Source: Sphingomonas sp. (GTDB lineage: Bacteria; Pseudomonadota; Alphaproteobacteria; Sphingomonadales; Sphingomonadaceae). Taken from it: a stretch of DNA of 64,000 bases. The DNA lies in contig NZ_JACCSU010000018.1 in the NCBI RefSeq assembly GCF_013812825.1, forward strand, positions 31,485 through 95,484, read 5' to 3'. The notes under the pieces are model-generated. The model saw nothing but the letters and a program-made list of their open reading frames with translations, was not told where the DNA came from and made no database searches. Both the position numbers and the translations under genes were made by a program. Below, piece after piece: positions 37,006 to 45,613 of the stretch (the stretch's first letter is position 1; each line of letters starts with the position of its first letter).

Positions 37006-39288
37006 CTAGGTCGCTCGAACTCGGTGCTGCTGTCGCAGGAGCTGCTGGCGTTCGATGGCCATTCTGCGTTTGATACGCTCGTCAATCTCCCGATACTCGC
37101 GGGTCGAGCGAAACGGATCGAAGGCGGCCAAAAACCCCAGGCCCGTCGAATGCGAGGTCCAGAAGCCGAGCTGCAGCGCGCGGTTCATCTCCCGAAACGC
37201 CGCTTGCCCATTGCCCTCGATCGCCAGCACCTGCGCCGACATCGCAGCAAGATAATCTTCTGTATAATAGAATGAGCGGACCGGCCCTCGGGACTGCTCC
37301 GCGATCCGCTTTTTGACGCAGCCGAGCAGTAACCGAACGTCCTGGTCTCGCCCCCGTGCGTTGAGCGCCGCCGCCATCTGGATCGCTCCCAACGGGCCGA
37401 CCTGGGATTTGCAGACGTCGCGGGCTGAAGCTGGACGCGCGTCGTAAAGCGCCTCGATGGCGGACCAGTCGCGAACCATCGCCAGCGCGTCCAGCGAAAG
37501 TGCCGCGGAGGACTGGCCCCACAGGCCCTCCTCGCGCACCCTCGATGCGAGCGCGCTGTAATTGCCGGACACGAACAGGCGACGGCGAGCATCGCTGGCC
37601 GCCAGCTCGGCGGCGCGATCGAAAAACCCCAAGTCGTGGTAGAGGTACGCGAGCTGGGGGATAGAGGTCAGCAGTTCGGGCTGCGATCGAGCGACCACTT
37701 CGGCATAACGGGCCGCCTCCGAAAGATCGCCGCGCATCCACGCGATCTGGGACCGCATCAGCGCCGCGTGCGCGGGTGCGCCGCCCCGGCTTTCGAACGC
37801 CCGGACCGTGCGCTCGGCTTCTTCGTAGTTGCGGGAAGCAGCATAGACATTGGCGAGGTTGCGGACCGCAATCGCCCAGATCGGTTCCCTCTCAACGGCA
37901 GCGCGGTGCGCTTCGAGTGCCTCGCGGTTCCTTCCGACTTCGAAGTAAGCGCCCGCGAGCCACAGCGGAAGCTCGCTTCGCGAAGGATCGAGCGCGATCG
38001 CCTTCCGCATCGCGGCGATCGCCGTTTCCGGAGGAGGGCCGATCCCAAGTGCGGCATAACCTTCCGACCGGTTCGGAGCGAGCTTGATGGCGCGAAGCGC
38101 GTGACGCCGCGCGATCGGCCACACCTGCTCGAAGGGCGTCGTCCCGTAATTCCGATCCGACAGCAGCCACAGCAATTCGGCATAGATCGCGTGCCCGGGG
38201 GCATAGTTCGGATCGGCCGCAATCACCCGCCTGGCCAGCTGCATCGCCTGGGCCAGTGCCGGCCCGGTTCGCTCGCGCATCTTGGCTCGGGCGGCCAGAT
38301 ACAGGGTGTAGGTGTCGGCAGCGGTCGTTTGTTCTGGCGCCTCGCGAACCCCGCGCGACAGGCTGCCACTGAGCCGCTGCGCGACCGCCCGGCCGATCTC
38401 GGCCTGGACGGCGAAGATGTTGCTCAGCTGGCGCTGGTAGTCTTCGGCCCAGACCTGGCTTCCGTCCGAAGCGTCGATCAGCCGGACGCTCATCCGAAGC
38501 TCGTTTCCGGCGGTCCGGGCGCTCCCTTCGAGCACATGGGTAACCCCGAGGGCCTTGCGGATGCCCTGCAGGTCGGACGAGGAATCCTGGAACTGCCGCG
38601 ACGAGCTTCGGCCGATTACCTTGAGGCCGGGGTCGCGGGCGAGCACGCTGAGGATCTCCTCGGCGACGCCTTCGGCGAAATAGGCCTTGTCGCGCTGCGG
38701 CGAGAGATCGGCGAACGGCAGCACGGCGATGGTCGGGGTCTCGGCCGCGGCGTCGGAATAGCCGGTCCAGTAGAACCAGCCGCCGGCCAGAAGCACCACC
38801 GCGGCGAAGGCCGCGAGCAAGGGGCGCGTTATCCGGCTGTCCAGCAAGGCGGATCGCTTGGCATTCGCGGGCGGGGGCGGATCGGATCCCGGTCTGCCGG
38901 TGCCTCCTTTTCCAGCGATCGCGCCGAGCAGCTCATCGACGGGTTTCGGCGCTCCACGGCCGCTCCAGCCGGACAGGTCCATCGACTGGAACTGGCGAAA
39001 GCCGATCGGCGGCCGGCAGTTGTCGAGCACGACCGGGACCAGGCGCCCGCTGTCCCGGCCCTCGGCGGCCTCGTCGCGCACCCATGGCGAGGCGACCGAG
39101 GCTTTCGACCACAACACGAGGACCGCGTCCGCGCTGTTCAGCGCTTCCTCGATGGCCCCGGAATATTCCGATCCGCTTCGGATGTGGCGGTCCCACCAGA
39201 CCTGATGGCCGGCATGCTCGAGCGCCGTGGCGAGCGACTTGGCTTTCGCGGCGTCCTCGCGCGAGTAGCTGAGAAAGACGCTCGCCAT
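37006..39288 (-). CDS. TIR domain - TM - TolB-like/FlgO domain - TPR protein
   Basis: 760 residues from ATG at 39288 (MASVFLSYSREDAAKA) with GGGGGAG upstream. TIR domain at 1-125: FLSYSREDAAKAKSLATALE, then SADAVLVLWSKASVASPWVRDEAAEG, where Glu73 or Glu75 sits near the catalytic Glu of NADase TIRs. One TM helix (about 156-174). A TolB-like/FlgO-type domain (about 186-315) with TIAVLPFADLSPQ, YFAEGVAEEILSVLA, VTHVLEGSARTAGNELRMSVRLID. The rest is TPR-like. This layout is common in sphingomonads, usually with an adenylyl-cyclase or signalling rather than phage-defence setting. Convergent with guaA. Confidence 0.8.
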   Translation of the reverse strand: MASVFLSYSREDAAKAKSLATALEHAGHQVWWDRHIRSGSEYSGAIEEALNSADAVLVLWSKASVASPWVRDEAAEGRDSGRLVPVVLDNCRPPIGFRQFQSMDLSGWSGRGAPKPVDELLGAIAGKGGTGRPGSDPPPPANAKRSALLDSRITRPLLAAFAAVVLLAGGWFYWTGYSDAAAETPTIAVLPFADLSPQRDKAYFAEGVAEEILSVLARDPGLKVIGRSSSRQFQDSSSDLQGIRKALGVTHVLEGSARTAGNELRMSVRLIDASDGSQVWAEDYQRQLSNIFAVQAEIGRAVAQRLSGSLSRGVREAPEQTTAADTYTLYLAARAKMRERTGPALAQAMQLARRVIAADPNYAPGHAIYAELLWLLSDRNYGTTPFEQVWPIARRHALRAIKLAPNRSEGYAALGIGPPPETAIAAMRKAIALDPSRSELPLWLAGAYFEVGRNREALEAHRAAVEREPIWAIAVRNLANVYAASRNYEEAERTVRAFESRGGAPAHAALMRSQIAWMRGDLSEAARYAEVVARSQPELLTSIPQLAYLYHDLGFFDRAAELAASDARRRLFVSGNYSALASRVREEGLWGQSSAALSLDALAMVRDWSAIEALYDARPASARDVCKSQVGPLGAIQMAAALNARGRDQDVRLLLGCVKKRIAEQSRGPVRSFYYTEDYLAAMSAQVLAIEGNGQAAFREMNRALQLGFWTSHSTGLGFLAAFDPFRSTREYREIDERIKRRMAIERQQLLRQQHRVRAT

Positions 39289-39509
39289 TGCTCCCCCACA
39301 AATGCGGAGGCGAGTGTGCGACGAAATTGCGCGGTCAAGCAAGGTCGGTCGCGGATGGCGGCCCAAAATGAACCTCGCACGACCGCGCGTCGAGTCGAGT
39401 TTTGGGCGGGTTGAAGTGCGCTTGGCGATGAGTCGAAGCGCCGCCGTTCATGTTGCAATCAGCCGATTTTCTCCAATGTGGACCGGATTCCAACAGGCAG
39501 AGTTCGATC

Positions 39510-41546
39510 ATGACCAAGACGATTCTGATCGCCACCGTGGCGGCGCTTGCGATCACCGCTCCCGTTCAGGCCAAGCCGGACGGGAAGGGCGAAGAGCGGG
39601 CACAGAAAGCCGAAGCCGCCAAGGCCGAGGCCAAGCAGGCTCGGCCCGAGCGACCCCAGCGCCAGGAGCAGGTTCGAGCAGAGCGCCCGCAACGAGTCGA
39701 GCGCGTCCGGATGGAGCGTCCCCAGCGCCAGGAGCGCGTTCGGATGGAGCGGCCGCAGCGCCAGGAGCGCGTTCGGATGGAACGGCCGCAGCGCCAGGAG
39801 CGGGTGCGTGTCGAACGTCCCCAGCGGCAGGAGCGAGTGCGTTTCGAGCGCCCGCAGCGCCAGGAGCGGGTCGTCGAGCGGCGCTCGCGCAACGTCGAGC
39901 GCGTCCGGCCCCAGCGCGTCAAGAAGCAGCGCGCCGAGAAGCAGCGGATCGAGAAGCAGCGCTTCGAGCGGCAGCGGCCCGAGCGGGTCGCCAAGCAGCG
40001 CGACCGGAACATCGAGCGGCGGAGCTTCGAGCGGCGCCCGGCGATCGAGCGCCAGGCCAAGGTGATCGAGCGGCGCGGCGACGACCGCTTCGAGACCAAG
40101 CAGCTGCGTCAGCAGCAGCGGCAGGCCGAGCGCTTCGCCCGCAGCCAGGAGCGATTCGAGCGGCGCCAGGACCGCATCGAGATGCGCAACGCCTTCCGCG
40201 AGCGAGTCGCGGACAGCCGCGAGCTGCAGCAGTTCCAGAAGCCGTCGATTTCGGTCGGTGAGCCGATCAAGGTCGCGCAGGTCGAGCGCGACTGGTACGA
40301 CGATTATGCGACGCAGCGCTACAACAGCTTCTACGGCTCGTCGCCGCAATATTTCTACGACTATAATGACGACGACGGCTACCTCTACCGGGTCGACCGC
40401 GACAGCAGCCTGGTGGCGGCGATGTTCCCGCTGCTCGGCGGTGCGTTCAGCGTCGGCAATCCGGTGCCGTTCGGCTACGACAGCTACAACGTGCCGTACG
40501 CCTATCGCAGCCTCTATTACGACACCCCCGACGATCTCTATCGCTTCGGCGACGGTGCCATCTACCGGGTCGATCCGACGACGCAGCTGATCCAGGCGGT
40601 GGTGGCGCTGGTCACCGGCCAGAATCTTGGCGTCGGCCAGATGCTGCCGATGGGTTATGACGTCTACAACGTGCCGTACGCCTATCGCGACACCTATTAC
40701 GACACGAACGACGCCTGGTACCGCTACGACGACGGCTACATCTACCAGGTCGATCCCTACAGCCGGATGATCATGGGCGTGGCCCCGGTGTCGTACGGCA
40801 GCTATGCGGTCGGCTATCCGGTTCCCAGCTACGCGAGCTACGGCGGCTATGGCGCCTATGCGGGCTATCCGAGCTATTCGGTGCCTCACGCGTACCAGAA
40901 CCTCTACTCTGGGGCTCCGGGCTACAATTACCATTATGCCAGCGGCGGGATCTACCAGGTCGACCCGACCACCCAGCTGATCTCCGCGCTGGTGGCGCTG
41001 GTGACCGGGACCAACCTGGGAGTCGGCCAGATGCTGCCGACGGGCTACGACGCCTACAACGTCCCCTACGCCTATCGCAGCACCTACTTCGACACCGACG
41101 ACAGCTGGTACCGCTACGACGACGGCACCATCTACCAGGTCGATCCGTACTCGCGGATGATCGAGACCGCGATCCCGGTGTCCTACGGCGGCTATGCGGT
41201 CGGCCACCCGGTGCCGGCGGCCTACCCGGGCTATGCGGTCCCGGCGACCTACAGCGGCCTCTACTACGAGGCCCCGGGCTACGATTACCGCTACTTCGAC
41301 GGCGGCATCTACCAGATCCAGCCGCAGACGCAGGTCGTCGTCGCGCCGGTCGCGCTGGTCACCGGGCACACGCTCGCCGTCGGCCAGGCGCTGCCGGTCG
41401 GCTACGACGTCTACAACGTGCCGTACGCCTATCGCGATCGCTACGACGACGACGACCAGTACCTGTACCGGTATGCCGACGGCCACATCTATCAGGTGGA
41501 TCCGCAGACGCGGCTGATCCAGGCGGTCATCGACGCGATCGTCTAG
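39510..41546 (+). CDS. Large secreted protein with Arg-rich 11-residue repeats and Tyr-rich VDP repeats
   Basis: 678 residues from ATG at 39510; signal ILIATVAALAITAPVQA. Residues 44-120 are seven tandem copies of an 11-residue unit, VRMERPQRQER being the commonest, followed by about 100 more Arg/Gln/Glu-rich residues, a likely highly charged helix. The C-terminal 400 residues carry seven Tyr-rich modules built round (I/L)Y(R/Q)VDP. They alternate between one type ending TTQLIQAVVALVTG and another ending YSRMI, joined by GYD-YNVPYAYR. No enzyme motif is seen. A structural or nucleic-acid/polyanion-binding role would fit; function unknown. Strong terminator downstream. Confidence 0.75.
   Translation: MTKTILIATVAALAITAPVQAKPDGKGEERAQKAEAAKAEAKQARPERPQRQEQVRAERPQRVERVRMERPQRQERVRMERPQRQERVRMERPQRQERVRVERPQRQERVRFERPQRQERVVERRSRNVERVRPQRVKKQRAEKQRIEKQRFERQRPERVAKQRDRNIERRSFERRPAIERQAKVIERRGDDRFETKQLRQQQRQAERFARSQERFERRQDRIEMRNAFRERVADSRELQQFQKPSISVGEPIKVAQVERDWYDDYATQRYNSFYGSSPQYFYDYNDDDGYLYRVDRDSSLVAAMFPLLGGAFSVGNPVPFGYDSYNVPYAYRSLYYDTPDDLYRFGDGAIYRVDPTTQLIQAVVALVTGQNLGVGQMLPMGYDVYNVPYAYRDTYYDTNDAWYRYDDGYIYQVDPYSRMIMGVAPVSYGSYAVGYPVPSYASYGGYGAYAGYPSYSVPHAYQNLYSGAPGYNYHYASGGIYQVDPTTQLISALVALVTGTNLGVGQMLPTGYDAYNVPYAYRSTYFDTDDSWYRYDDGTIYQVDPYSRMIETAIPVSYGGYAVGHPVPAAYPGYAVPATYSGLYYEAPGYDYRYFDGGIYQIQPQTQVVVAPVALVTGHTLAVGQALPVGYDVYNVPYAYRDRYDDDDQYLYRYADGHIYQVDPQTRLIQAVIDAIV
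39639..39869 (+). repeat. Seven tandem 33-bp repeats in the coding region
   Basis: 33-bp units in frame encode VRxERPQRQER; copies 3-5 (encoding VRMERPQRQER) are the most alike. Consistent with expansion by slippage or recombination, so copy number may vary between strains. Confidence 0.85.
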
Positions 41547-41574
41547 ACGGCGGCCGCCATTGTCGAAAATCATC

Positions 41575-41603
41575 GGGGGCGCCGACAGGCGTCCCCTTTT
41601 TTT
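41575..41603 (+). terminator. Rho-independent terminator of the repeat-protein gene
   Basis: GGGGGCGCC (41575-41583), loop GACA, GGCGTCCCC (41588-41596), then TTTTTTTG. A 9-bp stem with one G-T pair and a seven-T tail, 28 bp after the stop. The SGNH gene stop is only 5 bp beyond on the other strand. Confidence 0.88.
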
Positions 41604-41608
41604 GCCGG

Positions 41609-42262
41609 CTAGCCGGCGATGACGCGCGAGCCGCTCTCGGGCGCAGTCGCCAGTTTGGCGATGGCGGCGGCGATCTTGGCGCCGCCTCGCTCGGACGGCT
41701 CGATCGGGTTGGCGTAGTCGGCGCGCTCGCTGCAGATCAGCCGAAGGTCGATGAGCGGCAGACCGTGGGAAAAGGCCGAGCGGGTGATCTGGTCGTTGAA
41801 CAACGACAGAGCGGCGGCGATCATCCGTCCCTCGGGCAGCGGGAAGCTGGCGTCGTATATGGTGCAGAGCGCCGCCGGCACGCGATGCTTCAGAACCGTC
41901 TCGACCATGGCGCAATAGCGTTGCGCAAACCGCTCCTGCGCGTCGGCGAGGCGCATCACCGCTTCGCCCACCGAGGCCGCCCGTTGCTCGAGCAGCCAGG
42001 CTTCGCCAAGCGCGTCGTTGCCGCCGGCGCTGACGACCAGCAGCGACGCGTCCGCGGGCAAGGCCTTGAGCTGGCGGGCGACGCTGTCGATCACCGCGCC
42101 GTCAACCGCGAGCAAGGTCGCTCGCCAGCCGGCGGGGAGCGAGGCGCGCAGCTGCCGGACGACATCGGGCGCTCCGCCGACATAAGCGCCGTTGTCGAAG
42201 ATCGAGTCTCCGAGGAGGACGACATGGCCCGGCGCGGCCGGATCGGGTGCGGTCGGGGGCAT
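41609..42262 (-). CDS. SGNH/GDSL hydrolase family protein
   Basis: 217 residues. Block I VVLLGDSIFDNGAYVG (nucleophilic Ser at about 20) and block III VSAGGNDALGE (oxyanion Asn) are clear. Block V normally has D-x-x-H; here the C-terminal region reads YANPIEPSERGGAKIA with no His, so the catalytic triad is incomplete or rearranged. No signal peptide is visible, suggesting a cytosolic protein. Likely an esterase or lipase relative of unknown substrate. Confidence 0.75.
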   Translation of the reverse strand: MPPTAPDPAAPGHVVLLGDSIFDNGAYVGGAPDVVRQLRASLPAGWRATLLAVDGAVIDSVARQLKALPADASLLVVSAGGNDALGEAWLLEQRAASVGEAVMRLADAQERFAQRYCAMVETVLKHRVPAALCTIYDASFPLPEGRMIAAALSLFNDQITRSAFSHGLPLIDLRLICSERADYANPIEPSERGGAKIAAAIAKLATAPESGSRVIAG

Positions 42263-42379
42263 CGGACCGGTTCAACCGCCCAGGCTGGCTGATGTTCATT
42301 GGGCAGGGCCCAGCGGAGAGTCGTGGGAGTTCCCGCAAGGGCGCTGGAACGATCGCACGAGCGCGGCTACGGTGAGCCG

Positions 42380-43408
42380 ATGCCGGGCGCCCTCGACGAC
42401 AGCGAATTGCTCACCTTGCGCCGCAAGCCGCGGATCAACGGCTGGTTCCAGCTTGCCTGGCGAGTGGTCGCGGTCGCCGGGCTCATCGGCATCCTGATCG
42501 GGTTCCACTGGCTCGAGCGGCACGGCCTCCAGGACAACCTCGACGGCCACGTCAGCTTCCTCGACGTGGTTTATTTCACCATGATCAGCGCCACCACGAC
42601 CGGCTACGGCGACATCGTCCCGGTGACCCAGAACACGCGCCTGTTCGATGCCCTGGTCGTCACTCCCATTCGCATTTTCTTCCTGCTTATTTTCATTGGC
42701 TCGGCTTATATGTTCGTCGCCAAGCGCTCGTGGGAAAAATTCATCATGAACCGCATCCAGCGTGATCTTTGCGATCATATCGTCGTCGTCGGCTACGGGA
42801 CCAAGAACAGCCGGGCGGTGGCGGAACTGCTCGAGCTTGGCGCCGAGCCGCAGAACATCGTCGTCGTCGACATGGACGAGGAGCGGCTCGAAAAAGCCAA
42901 AGCGCTGGGCTGCACCGTCCTCAAAGGGGACGCGACCCATGACGAGACGCTGCGCGCCTTGCGGGTCGAGCGCGCGAAACTCCTGATCATCTCGGCGGGC
43001 CGCGACGACACGTCGATCCTCGTGTGCCTGACGGCCCGTCACCTGGCCCCCAACGTGCGGATCAGCCTCGCCGTCAACCAGCAGGATAACGAGGTGCCCG
43101 CCAAGCTGGCCGGCGCCGATGTCGTCGTGAATCCGCTCGACTTTGCCGGCCTGCTCCTCGCCACGACGCATGCCGGCCAGCACATCGCCGAATATCTCGC
43201 GGACCTGGCCAAGATGAAGGGAAGGGTGCGGCTGGTCGAACGCGATGTCCGCCCGGACGAGGTCGGCAAGGCGCTCGGCGATATGAACGGGACGCTGGGC
43301 CTGCGCATTATCCGCGACGGCAAGGCTTACGGCTTCTGGCGCCCGCAGTCGCAGGAGCTGCAGCCCGGCGACATCATCATGGAAATTCAGCCGACGGTGA
43401 CTGACTGA
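42380..43408 (+). CDS. Potassium channel protein with RCK/TrkA-N domain
   Basis: 342 residues from ATG at 42380 (MPGALDDSELLTLRRKP). Two TM helices (about 22-42, 90-112) flank the pore with selectivity filter TTTGYGDIVPVT (about 70-81). The cytoplasmic RCK domain begins HIVVVGYGTKNSRAVAELLELG (Rossmann) and has VVDMDEERLEKAKALGC and a GDATHDETLRALRVERA loop. A C-terminal TrkA-C-like part ends PGDIIMEI. NAD/ligand-gated K+ channel in the inner membrane. Overlaps the next gene by 1 bp (TGATG). Confidence 0.93.
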   Translation: MPGALDDSELLTLRRKPRINGWFQLAWRVVAVAGLIGILIGFHWLERHGLQDNLDGHVSFLDVVYFTMISATTTGYGDIVPVTQNTRLFDALVVTPIRIFFLLIFIGSAYMFVAKRSWEKFIMNRIQRDLCDHIVVVGYGTKNSRAVAELLELGAEPQNIVVVDMDEERLEKAKALGCTVLKGDATHDETLRALRVERAKLLIISAGRDDTSILVCLTARHLAPNVRISLAVNQQDNEVPAKLAGADVVVNPLDFAGLLLATTHAGQHIAEYLADLAKMKGRVRLVERDVRPDEVGKALGDMNGTLGLRIIRDGKAYGFWRPQSQELQPGDIIMEIQPTVTD

Positions 43409-43992
43409 TGCCGATGAAGAATTTTGTCTGGTCCGTGATGCTTGGTGGCGCGCTGGCGCTGTCCGGTTGCTCGAGCGCGCCGGCCCCGAGGCGCTCGCCG
43501 CCGGTCGCCGTTGCGCCCGCGCCCGCGCCGCTTCCCTATCGCTGGACCCAGGGCAACGCGCCCCAGGCCCATCAGGACATGCTCGCCGCTTTTGGTCCGC
43601 TCAATCTGCGCCCGGGCCAGTTTCGCTGGCTGGCCAGCGTCCCGGCGGCGGGCGAGGCGCGGGTGGTGATCGATCTTCTGACGCAGCGCTTCTACGTCTA
43701 CCGCGGCGAGCAACTGGTGGGCGTCTCGACCATCTCGAGCGGCAAGAAAGGCAAGGAGACTCCGCTCGGGTTCTGGGCGGTGATGCTCAAGAAGAAGCAC
43801 GGCTACAGCCGCAAATATGACAATGCGCCGATGCCGTTCATGCAGATGTACGATTCGATGGGCATCGCCTTCCACGCCGGTCCCAACCCCGGCTATCCGG
43901 CGAGCCACGGCTGCGTTCGGTTGCCGTTGAAATTCGCCGAACGGCTGTTCGGGATGACCAAATTGGGCACCAAGGTGATCATCGAGGGCTAG
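43408..43992 (+). CDS. L,D-transpeptidase lipoprotein, YkuD domain
   Basis: 194 residues. Lipobox ALSGC near residue 21, Pro-rich tether, then the YkuD domain with VVIDLLTQRFYVYRGEQ, MYDSMGIAFHAGPNPGYPASHGCVRLP (catalytic His and Cys of HxxxGxxxxxxSHGCVR). ATG overlaps the K+ channel stop by one base. Third L,D-transpeptidase in the window. Probably tethered at the inner or outer membrane facing peptidoglycan. Confidence 0.92.
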   Translation: MPMKNFVWSVMLGGALALSGCSSAPAPRRSPPVAVAPAPAPLPYRWTQGNAPQAHQDMLAAFGPLNLRPGQFRWLASVPAAGEARVVIDLLTQRFYVYRGEQLVGVSTISSGKKGKETPLGFWAVMLKKKHGYSRKYDNAPMPFMQMYDSMGIAFHAGPNPGYPASHGCVRLPLKFAERLFGMTKLGTKVIIEG

Positions 43993-44197
43993 CTCGGCCT
44001 ATTTTTGCCCTTCGCGGAAACGTTCCTTTGCCGTCGTTTCCCCGTCGAAGCGCCGATGACCTTGTCCTTGACAACCGACAGCGGCCACAGCGTCGCGATC
44101 GTGATCGCCGACAGGACCAGCGCGAATTGGCTTGCTGTTGCGCTGCGGCCAAAGGCGGAGCAAATCCGCGACGCAGCAGTCAGACAAAGGGATTCGG

Positions 44198-44629
44198 ATG
44201 GAAGAGGAACTCGCGCCGCGACCGGTGGCCGGTTGGTACATGCCCGCGGCGATTGCCTCGCTGCTGTTCATGGCCCTGGGGTGCTTCATGTACCTGAGCC
44301 AGGTGCTCGCCGATCCCGCCAACCTGCCGCTCGACCGGCGCGTCGCCGCCGAGGCGGAACCGCTGTGGGTGACGGCGGCCTTTGCGGTCGCCGTCTGGGT
44401 CGGGCTCGCCGGGACCGTGATGCTGGTCTTGCGCAAGCGGCTCGCCGAGTTCCTGCTGATGGTGTCGCTGGCCGCCGTGCTGGTGTGGCTCGCCGGGCTG
44501 CTGGTCGTCAGCGGCCTCCGCGAGAACATGTCGGCCAACGACCTGCTGGTAGCGCTCGTCGTCACCGCACTGACCTGGACGATCTTCTGGTTCGCTCGCC
44601 ATTCGAGGCAGCGGGGGTGGCTGCGGTAG
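44198..44629 (+). CDS. Inner-membrane protein, four TM segments, unknown function
   Basis: 143 residues from ATG at 44198 (MEEELAPRPVAGWYMPAA). Hydrophobic segments: IASLLFMALGCFMYLSQV, LWVTAAFAVAVWVGLAGTVML, FLLMVSLAAVLVWLAGLLVV and LLVALVVTALTWTIFWF. A charged N-terminus and C-terminal RHSRQRGW. No family recognised. 44 bp upstream of panB. Confidence 0.7.
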   Translation: MEEELAPRPVAGWYMPAAIASLLFMALGCFMYLSQVLADPANLPLDRRVAAEAEPLWVTAAFAVAVWVGLAGTVMLVLRKRLAEFLLMVSLAAVLVWLAGLLVVSGLRENMSANDLLVALVVTALTWTIFWFARHSRQRGWLR

Positions 44630-44673
44630 GCCGGGGGGTGGCTGGGCCGGCAACGCCCCGCTAAAGGGCGGCG

Positions 44674-45558
44674 ATGTCGAAAGTCACCATCGACACCAGC
44701 ACCAGCCGGGCGACTCCGACGCCGGTTCCGGGCAAGCGCATGACCGTCCCGTCATTGCGTGGCCGCAAGGCCGACGGCATCACGCAAGAGCCGATCGTCA
44801 TGCTGACCGCCTACACGATGCGGATGGCGCAGCTGCTCGACCCGCACTGCGACATGCTGCTGGTCGGCGACAGCCTCGGCCAGGTGATCTACGGCCTGCC
44901 CTCGACCATCCCGGTCAGCCTCGAGATGATGTGCGCCCACGGCGCCGCCGTGGTTCGCGGCAGCTGGCACGCACTGGTCGCGGTCGACATGCCGTTCGGG
45001 TCGTACGAAGGCTCGCCAGGCCAGGCGTTCGAGTCGGCATCGCGGGTGATGAAGGAAACCGGCTGCGCGGCCGTCAAGCTCGAGGGCGGAGAGGCGATGG
45101 CCGAGACGATCGCCTTTTTGTCCAAACGCGGGGTGCCGGTCATCGGCCACGTCGGGCTGACCCCGCAGGCGGTCAACATGCTCGGCGGCTACGGCGCTCG
45201 CGGCCGCGAGACCGCCGAGGCCAAGAAGATCCTCGCCGACGCCAAGGCCGTCGATCAGGCCGGCGCCTTTTGCATGGTTGTCGAAGGCGTGCTCGAGGAG
45301 ATCGCCAGCCAAGTCACTGCAAGCGTCGCCGCGCCGGTGATCGGCATCGGCGCCTCGCCGCAGTGCGACGGCCAGGTGCTGGTCACCGAGGACATGCTCG
45401 GCCTGTTCGAGCGCACCCCGCGGTTCGTCAAACGCTACGACGACCTCGCCGCCCGGATCGGCGAGGCCGCGGCCGCCTACGCCGCCGAAGTGCGATCGCG
45501 AAGCTTCCCGACGGCCGACCAGACGTACCCGCCCAAAGGCCGGCCAAAAGGCGCATAG
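44674..45558 (+). CDS. panB: 3-methyl-2-oxobutanoate hydroxymethyltransferase
   Basis: 294 residues. The TIM-barrel enzyme with [27 protein letters not shown] (metal-binding Asp), [31 protein letters not shown] and [13 protein letters not shown] (catalytic Glu). Transfers a hydroxymethyl group from methylene-THF to 2-oxoisovalerate, first committed step of pantothenate/CoA biosynthesis. panC is not adjacent. Confidence 0.97.
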   Translation: MSKVTIDTSTSRATPTPVPGKRMTVPSLRGRKADGITQEPIVMLTAYTMRMAQLLDPHCDMLLVGDSLGQVIYGLPSTIPVSLEMMCAHGAAVVRGSWHALVAVDMPFGSYEGSPGQAFESASRVMKETGCAAVKLEGGEAMAETIAFLSKRGVPVIGHVGLTPQAVNMLGGYGARGRETAEAKKILADAKAVDQAGAFCMVVEGVLEEIASQVTASVAAPVIGIGASPQCDGQVLVTEDMLGLFERTPRFVKRYDDLAARIGEAAAAYAAEVRSRSFPTADQTYPPKGRPKGA

Positions 45559-45613
45559 ACTGGATATCCTCTCTCGCCCGGAACCTAATCGAGTTTAATC
45601 GATAGTGCTGGCA

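Noticed and set aside
37636-39414. 592-residue plus-strand frame over the TIR gene
   Set aside because: Antisense shadow of the TIR-TolB-TPR gene.
39639-39869. CRISPR array
   Set aside because: Tandem repeats without spacers and in frame in a coding gene.
39459-41915. 818-residue reading frame antisense to the repeat protein
   Set aside because: Mirrors the sense-strand repeats; sense frame has a signal peptide and terminator.
43989-44197. Minus-strand hydrophobic stretch (ATASQFALVLSAITIATLWPL...) after the L,D-transpeptidase
   Set aside because: Looks membrane-like, but I could find no ATG, GTG or TTG in frame, so it is at best a decayed gene.
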